A stretch of 18,997 nucleotides of DNA from Actinomycetes bacterium (GTDB lineage: Bacteria > Actinomycetota > Acidimicrobiia > Acidimicrobiales > RAAP-2): the NCBI GenBank assembly GCA_021841725.1, contig JAKCEC010000007.1, forward strand, positions 1 to 18,997, written 5' to 3'. Positions 10,580-18,046 of the stretch are shown here, piece after piece; within the stretch, counting starts at the first letter, position 1, and each line of letters starts with the position of its first letter. Below the pieces are notes generated by a model. It made no database searches. It saw nothing but the letters and a program-made list of their open reading frames with translations, and was not told the DNA's origin. A program made the translations under genes and the position numbers.

Positions 10580-11830
10580 ATGAGTAATCAAGCGCCGCCG
10601 CGCAGTACGTCGCGCCCCCAACCGGGCCCCCAGGTCCGAGCCCCGTATCGCACGAACACCGCCCGTCACGCCCGGCGGCTCCCGGCCTACATCTACTGGC
10701 GCCGGCGCGCCATCGCGGTGGCCGCGGTCCTCACCCTGATGCTCGCCTCCTACTACGGCGTCACGCTGGGCTTCGCCCTCAACAATCCCTCCTACGGCGT
10801 GTCGCTGCAGGCGCGTATCGCCGAGTGGGGGCGCCAGCACGGCCTCGGCGGATTCGTCACGTGGGCCGAGACCGAGTACAACCGACTGCGCCCCGCCCGG
10901 GTGGGGGGCACGCCCAACAAGAGTTCGATTCCGACGGTCCCCACCGTCAAGGTGACCTCGGGCCTGAACCCGCTACCGGTGCCCGCGAACCTCAAGACCC
11001 CCGCCGCCGTGCCGCTGGCGCACGAGGGCGTCTGGTACCCCGCCGGTCGCCTGGCCGCGTCCGGTAAGGCCGCGGTCTACACGACGTTCATCCGACCCGA
11101 CGCGATCCATACGAGTTACGTGGTGGGCGTCGCGTGGATGGACACCAAGATGCTCTCCGGCCAGCTCTACTCGGGTTCTCAGATCCCCGGCGGTGGCCCC
11201 TTCCCCTTCACCGCGCCGATCTCGAGCGCCGCCTCGAAGACCATCGTGGCCGCCTTCAATGCGGGCTTTCGCATGTCGGACGCCAACGGGGGTTACTACA
11301 CGAACAACAAGATGATCATCCCCCTACGCCCCGGTGGCGCCACCGCCATCATCTACAAGAACGGCTCGATGAACGTCGGTGAGTGGGGACGCGACTTTCA
11401 CATGACCCCCGACGTCGCGTCGGTGCGCCAGAACCTGAGCCTCATCGTGGACGCGGGCAAGCCCGTGGCCGGCCTGGCCAACCCCAACGCCATCGCGTGG
11501 GGCAAGACCCTCGGCGGCACGTTCAACGTGTTCCGTTCCGGGCTGGGCATCACCGCGAACGGCGCGTTGGTCTACGTCGGCGGTCCGGGACTCTCGATCA
11601 GCGACCTGGCGGACACCCTGGTGCGCGCCGGGGCGGTGCGCGCCATGGAACTCGACATCAACACCGACTGGGTGCAGTACACGACGTACGCGGGCCCCAT
11701 CGGTACCCCGGTCAACGGCGCGAACGGGACCAACCTCCTGCCCAGCATGAACGGCAACCCCGGTCGGTTCTTCGCGAACTGGTGGCTCCGCGACTTCTTC
11801 GTGATGAGCCTTCGGCCCCAGTACCAGTAG
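10580..11830 (+). CDS. Membrane-anchored phosphodiester glycosidase (NAGPA-like) domain protein
   Basis: The 416 residues have a basic, Pro- and Arg-rich cytoplasmic N-terminus (1-43), one membrane segment (about 44-66) acting as a signal anchor, a Pro-rich linker (about 110-145), and a C-terminal domain that resembles the phosphodiester alpha-N-acetylglucosaminidase (NAGPA) family. Signatures are AAFNAGFRMSDANGGYY (224-240), VFRSGLGITANGALVYVGG (317-335), DLADTLVRAGAVRAMELDI (342-360) and NTDW. The family cleaves sugar-phosphodiester or related glycan bonds; bacterial members occur with exopolysaccharide and cell-wall genes, but few have known substrates. It should act outside the membrane. 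It is separated from pcrA by 68 bases with its own promoter and converges with the DPA operon, hinting at envelope glycans. Exact activity is unknown. Confidence 0.82.
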   Translation: MSNQAPPRSTSRPQPGPQVRAPYRTNTARHARRLPAYIYWRRRAIAVAAVLTLMLASYYGVTLGFALNNPSYGVSLQARIAEWGRQHGLGGFVTWAETEYNRLRPARVGGTPNKSSIPTVPTVKVTSGLNPLPVPANLKTPAAVPLAHEGVWYPAGRLAASGKAAVYTTFIRPDAIHTSYVVGVAWMDTKMLSGQLYSGSQIPGGGPFPFTAPISSAASKTIVAAFNAGFRMSDANGGYYTNNKMIIPLRPGGATAIIYKNGSMNVGEWGRDFHMTPDVASVRQNLSLIVDAGKPVAGLANPNAIAWGKTLGGTFNVFRSGLGITANGALVYVGGPGLSISDLADTLVRAGAVRAMELDINTDWVQYTTYAGPIGTPVNGANGTNLLPSMNGNPGRFFANWWLRDFFVMSLRPQYQ

Positions 11831-11832
11831 TC

Positions 11833-11849
11833 GCGCGGGCCGACCGCGC
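11833..11849. other. Short G+C hairpin between convergent genes
   Basis: GCGCGG (11833-11838) pairs with CCGCGC (11844-11849) across the loop GCCGA, within the 33-base gap between the convergent stops of the glycosidase gene and dprE2. There is no T-run on either strand, so it is at best a weak termination or pausing structure. Confidence 0.3.
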
Positions 11850-11863
11850 CCGGGGCGGGGCTC

Positions 11864-12631
11864 TCAGCGATCCATCACCTTGCGCCACAGCGGACCCGGT
11901 AGGTGGCGCAAGACGGCGTAGACGTACTTGAGGACCGGTGGACTCCAGATGATGCGCTCACCCTTCTCGAGGCCCGCGATGACCGTGTCGGCGACCTCGT
12001 TGACCCCGGTGGTGAAGGGCACCTCGGCCAGGCCGTGGGTCATGCGCGTGCGCACGGCGCCCGGACGTACCAGTTGCAGGCTGACGCCGGTGCCGATGAG
12101 CGAGTCCGCCAGGCCCTGACAGAGGCGGTCGAGTCCGGCCTTGGCCCCGCCGTAGAGGTAGGCGCTCGCGCGCACGCGTACCGCGCCGACCGAGGAGATC
12201 ACCAGGATCCGTCCGCTGCCCTGGGCGACGAGGCGGTTGCGCACCTCGGTCAACGCCGCCACGGGCCAGGTGAAGTTGACGTTCATCACGCGGGTCGCGG
12301 CGGCGACGTCGCTCTGGTCGCGCGTCTGATCACCGAGTAAACCGACCGCCACGATGACCAGGTCGACGTGAGCGCCCACCTGGGCGAAGGCGCGCGCCAC
12401 CGTGTCGCGGGCGTTGGCGGGGTCCTCGGCGTCGAAGACGACGGTGTCGGTGCGCGAGGCGCCGTAGTCCAGCGCCTCGCGCGCGGCCTCGTCGAGCAAG
12501 TTCTGATTACGTCCGGCGAGGACGACCGTGTGGGCGCGCGCCGCGCAAAGCTTCTTGGTGATGGCGCGCGCGATGTCGGAACTGCCGCCCAGGACGACGA
12601 CGTTCTGGGGCTGGGCGAAGGCGTTCTCCAT
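11864..12631 (-). CDS. dprE2: Decaprenylphosphoryl-2-keto-ribose reductase DprE2 (SDR family)
   Basis: DprE2 reduces the 2-keto intermediate made by DprE1 with NADH to give decaprenylphosphoryl-D-arabinose. The protein has 255 residues and resembles M. tuberculosis DprE2 along its length: nucleotide-binding VVVLGGSSDIARAI (11-24), VAVGLLGDQ, catalytic ISS with Y160-GGA-K164, RPGAVRTRM (189-197), and the C-terminus GERIIWSPPVLKYV with VLRHLPGPLWRKV, which matches the mycobacterial tail WAPAAFRYVMMVLRHIP closely. Like that enzyme it has GGSSDIA rather than the usual TGxxxGIG. ATG at 12631 has AGGAG seven bases upstream; GTG at 12637 would overlap the dprE1 stop (GTGA) but sits one base from the AGGAG. 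It is last in the ubiA-dprE1-dprE2 operon. Confidence 0.93.
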   Translation of the reverse strand: MENAFAQPQNVVVLGGSSDIARAITKKLCAARAHTVVLAGRNQNLLDEAAREALDYGASRTDTVVFDAEDPANARDTVARAFAQVGAHVDLVIVAVGLLGDQTRDQSDVAAATRVMNVNFTWPVAALTEVRNRLVAQGSGRILVISSVGAVRVRASAYLYGGAKAGLDRLCQGLADSLIGTGVSLQLVRPGAVRTRMTHGLAEVPFTTGVNEVADTVIAGLEKGERIIWSPPVLKYVYAVLRHLPGPLWRKVMDR

Positions 12632-12633
12632 GA

Positions 12634-13968
12634 TCACTCTCCTACTAGGTGCAGGCGGCGCGCGAGGTCGCTCGCCAACTGGTGTCGGGGATCGACGCGG
12701 TTCTTGATCTCGAGGAAATCGGGCAGGCGCGGGTACATCACCCGCACGGACTCGGGGCTGAGGCGCGAGTCCTTGGCGAGGTACACCCGCCCGCCCGCCT
12801 CAATCACCATCTCGTCGAGGTCGTCGAGGACTCCGGGCAGGGCCCCGGGGCCGATCGGGAGGTCGAGGGCGAGGGTCCAGCCCGAGATCGGGAAGGAGAG
12901 CAGTCCGTGGTTGGCGGGACCGAAGCGTTTGAGGACGGCCAGGAAACTCGGTACGCGCGAGGACGACAGTCGCTCGACGGCGCGCACGACCACGTCGGCC
13001 TGGGCGTCGGCGACCGCGAACTGGTACTGGACGAAACCGCGTCGTCCGTAGAGTCGGTTCCAGTCGCCGACGCCGTCGAGGGGGTGAAAGAACGAGCCGA
13101 GCGACTGCACGTCGCCCTCGCGTTGACGCGGGGCGCGCCGGAACCAGAGTTCGTTAAAGGCCCGGATGCTCAGGGGGTTGAGCAGCCCCGAGGGGGCGTT
13201 GAAGGGTACGCGAAGACGCCTCGGCGCGGGGGGCACCAGCGTCGCGTCGTCGAGGTCGCGCCGCGTCGCGTGCTCGCCGCGCGTGAGGATGGCGCGCCCC
13301 ATCCGGGCCCCGCGGGTCATGCAGTCCACCCAGGCGACTGAGTATCGGTAGCCGTCGTCGCCCGCGACCATCGCGGCCATCACCTCGTCGAGGTTCGCGT
13401 GGCGCGTGGTGTCCACCAGGACCCGGTCGGTCTCGATCTTGTGCAGGCGCAGGGTCACCGTCGTGACCACCCCGGTGAGTCCCATGCCACCGATGGTGGC
13501 CCAGAAGAGGTCGGGGTCGAGGGTGGGCGAGACCGTGACGTGGCCCTGGGGCGTCACCAGGCGCATCTCGAGCACGTGGTCGCCCAGGGAGCCGTCGCGG
13601 TGGTGGTTCTTGCCGTGCACGTCGGCGGCAATCGCCCCCCCGAGCGTCACCTGCCGCGTGCCGGGGGTGACCGGAACGAACCAGCCCAGCGGGATGGTGA
13701 CCGCGAGGAGTTCGTCGATCGACACGCCGGCGCCGACGCTCACCACCCCGTCGGCCGCGACGGCGCCGATGCCGCCCAGGGACCGATTGTCGAGGACGAC
13801 GCCCCCGCTCAACTGGGCGGCGTCGCCGTAACTGCGCCCCAGCCCGCGCGCGATGACGCCGTTGGCCAGCGCCATCTCGCGCGCGACGGCGTCCTCACTC
13901 GCCGGACGCTGGACGTCGGCGAACGCGGGCGTGGTGCGACCCCACCCGGTGAGTCGTTGGCGGGTCAT
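12634..13968 (-). CDS. dprE1: Decaprenylphosphoryl-beta-D-ribose oxidase DprE1
   Basis: FAD-dependent oxidase of the VAO/PCMH fold that oxidises C2' of decaprenylphosphoryl-ribose as the first half of its epimerisation to arabinose. It has 444 residues (M. tuberculosis enzyme 461). Matching blocks are RGLGRSYGDAAQ (41-52), GGAIAADVHGKNHHRDGSLG (110-129, FAD site), LFWATIGGMGLTGVV (154-168), FNELWFRRAP, FFHPLDGVGDWNRLYG, GFVQYQFAV (311-319) and the catalytic-region YLAKDSRL with Lys399 (Lys418 in M. tuberculosis). At the position of the benzothiazinone-reactive Cys387 this protein has Ala367 (GWTLALDLPI). ATG at 13968 overlaps the ubiA stop (ATGA) and has GGGAGG nine bases upstream; the frame stays open far upstream but only as a shadow of ubiA. 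Confidence 0.95.
   Translation of the reverse strand: MTRQRLTGWGRTTPAFADVQRPASEDAVAREMALANGVIARGLGRSYGDAAQLSGGVVLDNRSLGGIGAVAADGVVSVGAGVSIDELLAVTIPLGWFVPVTPGTRQVTLGGAIAADVHGKNHHRDGSLGDHVLEMRLVTPQGHVTVSPTLDPDLFWATIGGMGLTGVVTTVTLRLHKIETDRVLVDTTRHANLDEVMAAMVAGDDGYRYSVAWVDCMTRGARMGRAILTRGEHATRRDLDDATLVPPAPRRLRVPFNAPSGLLNPLSIRAFNELWFRRAPRQREGDVQSLGSFFHPLDGVGDWNRLYGRRGFVQYQFAVADAQADVVVRAVERLSSSRVPSFLAVLKRFGPANHGLLSFPISGWTLALDLPIGPGALPGVLDDLDEMVIEAGGRVYLAKDSRLSPESVRVMYPRLPDFLEIKNRVDPRHQLASDLARRLHLVGE
12639..12643 (-). promoter_or_regulatory. Ribosome binding site of dprE2
   Basis: AGGAG on the minus strand, inside the end of dprE1, lies seven bases before the ATG at 12631 and one base before the GTG at 12637. 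It supports the ATG. Confidence 0.65.
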
Positions 13969-14867
13969 AGGTAGGTACCTCCCAGCACGAGTCCGGCCCA
14001 GACGATCGCCAGGACCTGTACCGTGCGGTTCTTCAAGAGTAGGTCCTCGGGTGATTCGCCCTCGGGGGATTCGGCCCCGCGGATGATGAACAAGATGGCC
14101 AACACCACCGGGACCGTCGTCAGGCGCAGGGGGACGATGCTGTGCTTGATCGACGAGAGTCCGGTGGCGGAGGTGTCGATCGCCCAGAGGCAGTAGGCCG
14201 TGACCACGACGGTGGCCGAGAGGGTGAGGGCGGAGTGCAGGAACTCGCTGGTGTACTCGGCCAAGACGACGCGGTTGCTCGATCCCACGTGGCGCAACTC
14301 CGAGGAACGCTTGCCCACCACGAGGAAGAGGGCGCCGAAGGTCACGACGATGAGGAACCACGTCGAGACGGGGATGTGCGAGGCCACCGCGCCCCCGTAG
14401 GAGCGCAGGAAGAACCCGCTGGCCACGAGGCCGAGTTCGATGATGACGGCGTTCTTGAGCCAGTAGATGTAGCTGAGGGTCTCGATGATGTAGAGGACCA
14501 GGATGAGGTAGAAACCCGCGGGGTGGTGGATGAAGACGGGCAGCGTGAGGCCCACGACGCCCAGCATCGCCGAGGCGCTGAGCGCCGCGCGCGGCGAGAG
14601 GTCGCCCGAGGCGATGGCGCGGAATCGCTTGGTGGGGTGCTGGCGGTCCGACTCGAGGTCGCGCAGGTCGTTCAAGATGTACATGCTCGAGGCCACGAGG
14701 CAGAAGGCCGCGATGGCGACCACGGTATTGACGAAGACCGTGCGGTGAAACAGTAGTCCCGCGGCGCCCGGGGCGACCACCAAGAGGCCGTTCTTCACCC
14801 ACTGGGGGATGCGCATGGCCGACGCGAGGGAACGCACCGCGCCTCGGGAACTGCCGGGGGCTCTCAC
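13965..14867 (-). CDS. ubiA: Decaprenyl-phosphate phosphoribosyltransferase (UbiA family)
   Basis: Integral membrane prenyl-phosphate transferase that joins 5-phosphoribosyl diphosphate to decaprenyl phosphate, the committed step of DPA synthesis. The 300 residues match M. tuberculosis Rv3806c (302). The first Asp-rich motif is NDLRDLESD (66-74: Asn66, Asp67, Asp70, Asp74), followed by RQHPTKRFRAIASG (75-88). VGKRSSELRHVG and YTSEFLHSALTLSA with CLWAID match the mycobacterial enzyme well. About eight to nine hydrophobic segments are visible. It begins with GTG at 14867; GGAGGG lies very close before it, and TAGCCT just upstream could be the -10 of a leaderless message. A later ATG (Met18) has no ribosome site and would remove conserved sequence. 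Its stop overlaps the dprE1 start. The phosphatase needed before DprE1 is not in the window. Confidence 0.92.
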   Translation of the reverse strand: MRAPGSSRGAVRSLASAMRIPQWVKNGLLVVAPGAAGLLFHRTVFVNTVVAIAAFCLVASSMYILNDLRDLESDRQHPTKRFRAIASGDLSPRAALSASAMLGVVGLTLPVFIHHPAGFYLILVLYIIETLSYIYWLKNAVIIELGLVASGFFLRSYGGAVASHIPVSTWFLIVVTFGALFLVVGKRSSELRHVGSSNRVVLAEYTSEFLHSALTLSATVVVTAYCLWAIDTSATGLSSIKHSIVPLRLTTVPVVLAILFIIRGAESPEGESPEDLLLKNRTVQVLAIVWAGLVLGGTYL

Positions 14868-14928
14868 GACCCTCCAGGCTAGCCGTCACCACTCGCGACC
14901 CCCGGACGACGGGGGGGTCCGCCTCACG

Positions 14929-14934
14929 TAAGAT
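14929..14934 (+). promoter_or_regulatory. Probable -10 box of the B12-binding subunit gene (TAAGAT)
   Basis: TAAGAT fits the actinobacterial TAnnnT form. It ends eight bases before GTG at 14943 and two before GTG at 14937; no Shine-Dalgarno is present. This fits leaderless translation starting at 14943. No clear -35 is seen. Confidence 0.4.
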
Positions 14935-14936
14935 GA

Positions 14937-15353
14937 GTGGTCGTGAAGCGCACCTACCGAGTAGTGGTCGCCAAGCCCGGTCTGGACGGTCACGATCGTG
15001 GCGCCAAGGTCATCGCGCGCACGCTGCGCGACGCCGGATTCGAAGTGGTGTACACCGGCCTGCACCAAACGCCCGAACAGATCGTCGAGGCCGTCGTGCA
15101 AGAGGACGCGGACGCCCTCGGACTCTCGCTCCTGTCGGGCGCGCACCTGGTGCTGGTGCCGCGCATCGCGGAGTTGCTGCGCGCGCAGGACCGCGACGAC
15201 GTGGTGCTGGTGGTCGGGGGCATCATCCCCGACGCCGACGTCGCGCGCCTCCTCGAGGTGGGGGTCGCGCGGGTGTTCACGCCCGGCGCCTCGCTGCAGG
15301 AGATCGGCACCTGGCTCGAGGACACCCTCGACGCCGTGGGTTCCGCGTCGTAA
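14937..15353 (+). CDS. Standalone cobalamin-binding subunit of an acyl-CoA mutase (methylmalonyl-CoA mutase C-terminal-domain type)
   Basis: The 138 residues (136 if translation begins at GTG 14943) form only the B12-binding Rossmann domain found at the C-terminus of methylmalonyl-CoA mutases. The cobalamin signature DxHxxG is present as [10 protein letters not shown] (Asp17, His19, Gly22; His19 would be the lower axial ligand), followed by [26 protein letters not shown] and VVGGIIPD, all typical of this family. It must pair with a separate catalytic subunit, which is not in the window; related mutases using the same split design rearrange methylmalonyl-, isobutyryl- or other acyl-CoAs. sucC and sucD follow, which consume or make succinyl-CoA, so the methylmalonyl-CoA to succinyl-CoA reaction is the best guess (inference). 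Confidence 0.88.
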   Translation: MVVKRTYRVVVAKPGLDGHDRGAKVIARTLRDAGFEVVYTGLHQTPEQIVEAVVQEDADALGLSLLSGAHLVLVPRIAELLRAQDRDDVVLVVGGIIPDADVARLLEVGVARVFTPGASLQEIGTWLEDTLDAVGSAS

Positions 15354-15389
15354 ATTTCGCCGTCCCCCCAATTTAGAAAGCAGAAACGA

Positions 15390-16532
15390 ATGGATCTCTT
15401 CGAGTATCAGGGAAAGCAGTACTTCTCGCGCTTCGGCATCGCCGTGTCCCCGGGTGACGTGGCGGACACGGTCGACGAGGCGGTCGCGGTCGCCGAGCGC
15501 GTGGGCTACCCGGTCGTCGTCAAGGCGCAGGTCAAAGTGGGTGGCCGGGGCAAGGCGGGCGGCGTCAAATTGGCCCACGACGTTGACGAGGTCCGTCGCC
15601 ACGCGGGCGACATCTTGGGCCTGGACATCAAGGGTCACGTCGTGCGTCGACTGTGGATCGAGCGCTCGAGCGATATCGCCAAGGAGTACTACGCCTCCTT
15701 CACCCTGGACCGTCCCAACAAGGCGCACCTCGGGATGCTCAGCGCCCAGGGCGGCGTGGAGATCGAGGTGGTGGCCGAGGAGAACCCCGACGCCATCGCG
15801 TTCTTGTCGATCGACCCGGTGCGCGGACTGGACATCGAGACGGCGCGCCGTTGGGTGCACGAGGCCGAGCTCGACGAGGCCGCGCGCGAGCAGGCGGCGC
15901 AACTGCTGGTGAAGCTCTACGACTGCTACACCACCGGTGACTGCGACCTCGCCGAGATCAATCCGCTGATCCTCACCCCCGACGGCACCGTGCACGCCCT
16001 CGACGCCAAGGTGACCCTGGACGAGAACGCCTCGTTCCGCCACCCCGAATGGGAGGAATACCGAGCCACCGAGACCGAGGACCCCCGCGAGAAGATGGCC
16101 AAGGAGAAGGGCCTGAACTACATCGGCCTCGACGGTACCATCGGCATCATCGCCAACGGCGCGGGTCTCGCGATGTCGACCCTGGACGTGGTGAACCAGG
16201 TCGGGGGTTCGGCCGCGAACTTCCTCGACATCGGCGGGGGCGCGAACGCGGACGTCATGGCGGCGGCGATGGAGGTCATCAACGCCGACCCCAAGGTGAC
16301 CGCGATCTTCGTCAATATCTTCGGTGGTATCACGCGCGTGGACGAAGTCGCCCAGGGCGTACTCGAGGCCCTACGCCGCGTGAGCATCACGGCGCCGATC
16401 GTGCTGCGTCTCGACGGCACCAACGCCGTCGAGGGCCGCGCCATCCTGGCCCCTCACCTCAACGACCGACTGATCACCGAACCCACCATGTTGGACGCCG
16501 CTCGTCGCGCCGTGTCCCTCGCGAACGCCTAA
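15390..16532 (+). CDS. sucC: Succinyl-CoA synthetase (ADP/GDP-forming) beta subunit SucC
   Basis: The ATP-grasp subunit of succinyl-CoA synthetase, a TCA-cycle enzyme that makes ATP or GTP from succinyl-CoA. The 380 residues are full length (E. coli 388). It begins [17 protein letters not shown], as the family does, and has [18 protein letters not shown] (43-60) of the ATP-grasp site, EINPLI (189-194, metal-binding Glu189 and Asn191), [13 protein letters not shown] (254-266), FLDIGGGAN (278-286) and the C-terminal [10 protein letters not shown] (309-318). It starts 36 bases after the B12 subunit gene and only an A-rich GAAAG precedes the ATG, so the ribosome site is weak. sucD follows after eight bases. 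Nucleotide preference cannot be read with confidence. Confidence 0.97.
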   Translation: MDLFEYQGKQYFSRFGIAVSPGDVADTVDEAVAVAERVGYPVVVKAQVKVGGRGKAGGVKLAHDVDEVRRHAGDILGLDIKGHVVRRLWIERSSDIAKEYYASFTLDRPNKAHLGMLSAQGGVEIEVVAEENPDAIAFLSIDPVRGLDIETARRWVHEAELDEAAREQAAQLLVKLYDCYTTGDCDLAEINPLILTPDGTVHALDAKVTLDENASFRHPEWEEYRATETEDPREKMAKEKGLNYIGLDGTIGIIANGAGLAMSTLDVVNQVGGSAANFLDIGGGANADVMAAAMEVINADPKVTAIFVNIFGGITRVDEVAQGVLEALRRVSITAPIVLRLDGTNAVEGRAILAPHLNDRLITEPTMLDAARRAVSLANA

Positions 16533-16540
16533 GGAGCGCC

Positions 16541-17425
16541 ATGAGCATCTTTGTTGACGAAAACACGAAAGTCATTGTCCAGGGTCTGACGGGGGGGCAG
16601 GGTAAGTTCCACGGCCTGCGCAACCGCGACTACGGCACCAAGGTCGTCGGTGGGGTGACGCCCGGCAAGGGGGGCACCGACGTGGACGGGATCCCCGTCT
16701 TTAACACGGTGCGCGAGGCGGTCGAGGCCACCGGCGCCACGGCGTCCTTCGTCGTCGTCCCGCCGAAGTTCGCCTCGGCCGCCATCCTCGAGGCCGCCGA
16801 GGGGGGGATCACCTTCATCGTGTGCATCACCGAGGGCATCCCGGCGCACGACGAGGCCGTGACCTATAACAAGCTGGTCGAGAGCTACCCCCACGTGCGG
16901 CTCCTCGGACCGAACTGCCCGGGGATCATCAGCCCCGGCAAGTGCAACATCGGCATCACCTCGGGCGACATCGCCCTGGCCGGCGGCCCGGTGGGCATCG
17001 TGTCGCGCTCGGGCACGCTGACCTACCAGGCGTTGCACGAGTTGTCCCAGCAGGGCATCGGTCAGACGACGTGCGTGGGGATCGGCGGCGACCCGGTGCC
17101 GGGCACCAACTTCATCGACTGCCTGGCCGCGTTCGAGGCGGACCCCGAGACCAAGGCGGTCATGATGATCGGCGAGATCGGCGGTTCCGAGGAGGAGCGC
17201 GCGGCGGAGTGGATCAAGCACAACATGACCAAGCCGATCGTGTCCTACATCGCGGGGGTCACCGCCCCCCCGGGACGCAAAATGGGCCACGCGGGCGCCA
17301 TCATCTCGGGTTCGAAGGGCACCGCGCAGGCCAAGATGGAGGCGCTGGCCGCCGCGGGGGTCCACGTGTGCCTGAACCCGACGGAAGCGGGTCAGAAAAT
17401 GGTCGAGATCGTCCAGGCGCTCTAG
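16541..17425 (+). CDS. sucD: Succinyl-CoA synthetase alpha subunit SucD
   Basis: The CoA-binding, phosphohistidine-carrying subunit of succinyl-CoA synthetase. The 294 residues are the normal length. It has the CoA-binding turn [15 protein letters not shown] (11-25), GVTPGKGG (38-45), [10 protein letters not shown] (95-104), [17 protein letters not shown] (123-139), [14 protein letters not shown] (152-165) and the active-site [13 protein letters not shown] with phosphorylated His250. AAGGAG (16531-16536) overlaps the sucC stop and lies four bases before the ATG at 16541, fixing the start; the frame is open further upstream but only as a shadow within sucC. It forms one operon with sucC, and purN follows after three bases. 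Confidence 0.98.
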   Translation: MSIFVDENTKVIVQGLTGGQGKFHGLRNRDYGTKVVGGVTPGKGGTDVDGIPVFNTVREAVEATGATASFVVVPPKFASAAILEAAEGGITFIVCITEGIPAHDEAVTYNKLVESYPHVRLLGPNCPGIISPGKCNIGITSGDIALAGGPVGIVSRSGTLTYQALHELSQQGIGQTTCVGIGGDPVPGTNFIDCLAAFEADPETKAVMMIGEIGGSEEERAAEWIKHNMTKPIVSYIAGVTAPPGRKMGHAGAIISGSKGTAQAKMEALAAAGVHVCLNPTEAGQKMVEIVQAL

Positions 17426-17428
17426 GCC

Positions 17429-18046
17429 TTGGGCGTTCGACTCTGCGTCCTCGTCTCGGGTTCGGGCACCATCCTCGAGGCCCTGGTGGCGCGCGGCGTG
17501 ACCGTCTCGCTGGTCGGGGCGGACCGTCCGTGCCGCGGTCTCGAGGTGGCGGATGAGGCGGGCGTCGAGGCGCTCCTACTGGACCGCGCCGCCTACGGCG
17601 GGTTCGCCGCCGCCTTTGACCGCGAGCGCTACTCGAGCGACCTGGCGCACGCGCTGCGCGAGCGAGGGATCGACGTGGTGGCCATGGCCGGCTTCGGTAC
17701 CGTGCTCGCGGCGAGTTTTCACGACGCGTTCCCGGGGCGCGTGCTCAACACGCACCCGAGCCTGTTGCCGGACTTCAAGGGTTGGCACGCGGTGGCCCAG
17801 GCGCTCGCCGCGGGCGTGCGCGAGACGGGGTGCACGGTGCACGTGGCCACGGTGGCCCTCGACGACGGACCGATTTTGGCCCAGCGGCGCGTGGCCGTCG
17901 CGCCCGACGACGACGAGTCGCGCCTGCACGAGCGCATCAAGGCCGCCGAGCGCGAGCTCTACCCCGCGGTGGTCACTAGGGTGATGGCGGCGCTCGACGA
18001 GGGTCGCGACGTATCGTCCGTCGTCCGAGAAATGGAGGAACTCTAG
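17429..18046 (+). CDS. purN: Phosphoribosylglycinamide formyltransferase PurN
   Basis: PurN transfers a formyl group from 10-formyl-tetrahydrofolate to GAR, the third step of purine synthesis. It has 205 residues. The N-terminal phosphate loop is VLVSGSGTILEAL (7-19), where many bacteria have GSN but actinobacterial enzymes such as the M. tuberculosis one differ. VGADRPCRGLEVADEAGV also resembles the actinobacterial form. Catalytic residues are all present: Asn107 and His109 in LNTHPSLLPDFKG, and Asp145 in LDDGPILAQ; DESRLHERIKAAERELYP closes the fold. The start is TTG at 17429, two codons after the in-frame sucD stop and only three bases downstream, leaving no alternative before the phosphate loop. 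No good ribosome site is visible, suggesting coupling to sucD. Confidence 0.95.
   Translation: MGVRLCVLVSGSGTILEALVARGVTVSLVGADRPCRGLEVADEAGVEALLLDRAAYGGFAAAFDRERYSSDLAHALRERGIDVVAMAGFGTVLAASFHDAFPGRVLNTHPSLLPDFKGWHAVAQALAAGVRETGCTVHVATVALDDGPILAQRRVAVAPDDDESRLHERIKAAERELYPAVVTRVMAALDEGRDVSSVVREMEEL
18034..18040 (+). promoter_or_regulatory. Ribosome binding site of purH
   Basis: GGAGGAA within the last codons of purN lies six bases before the purH ATG at 18047, which follows the purN TAG without a gap. Confidence 0.8.

Noticed and set aside
11864..14867. Assigning the organism to Mycobacterium because of dprE1, dprE2 and ubiA
   Set aside because: Gene order differs from mycobacteria, groES-linked GroEL has no His-rich tail, and the surroundings (standalone B12 domain before sucCD, guaB3-guaA-pcrA overlap) are not mycobacterial.
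13969..14892. Upstream extension of the dprE1 frame to 14892
   Set aside because: The extra residues are an out-of-frame shadow of ubiA; the ATG at 13968 has a ribosome site and gives the family length.
16049..16540. Long N-terminal extension of sucD within sucC
   Set aside because: It is an Arg/His-rich shadow of sucC; AAGGAG before ATG 16541 and the family N-terminus fix the start.
17429..17500. PurN lacks the Asn of the usual GSN phosphate loop (has GTI)
   Set aside because: As I recall its sequence, M. tuberculosis PurN also has a hydrophobic residue here (GSL), so this looks like an actinobacterial family variant and not damage; Asn107, His109 and Asp145 are intact.
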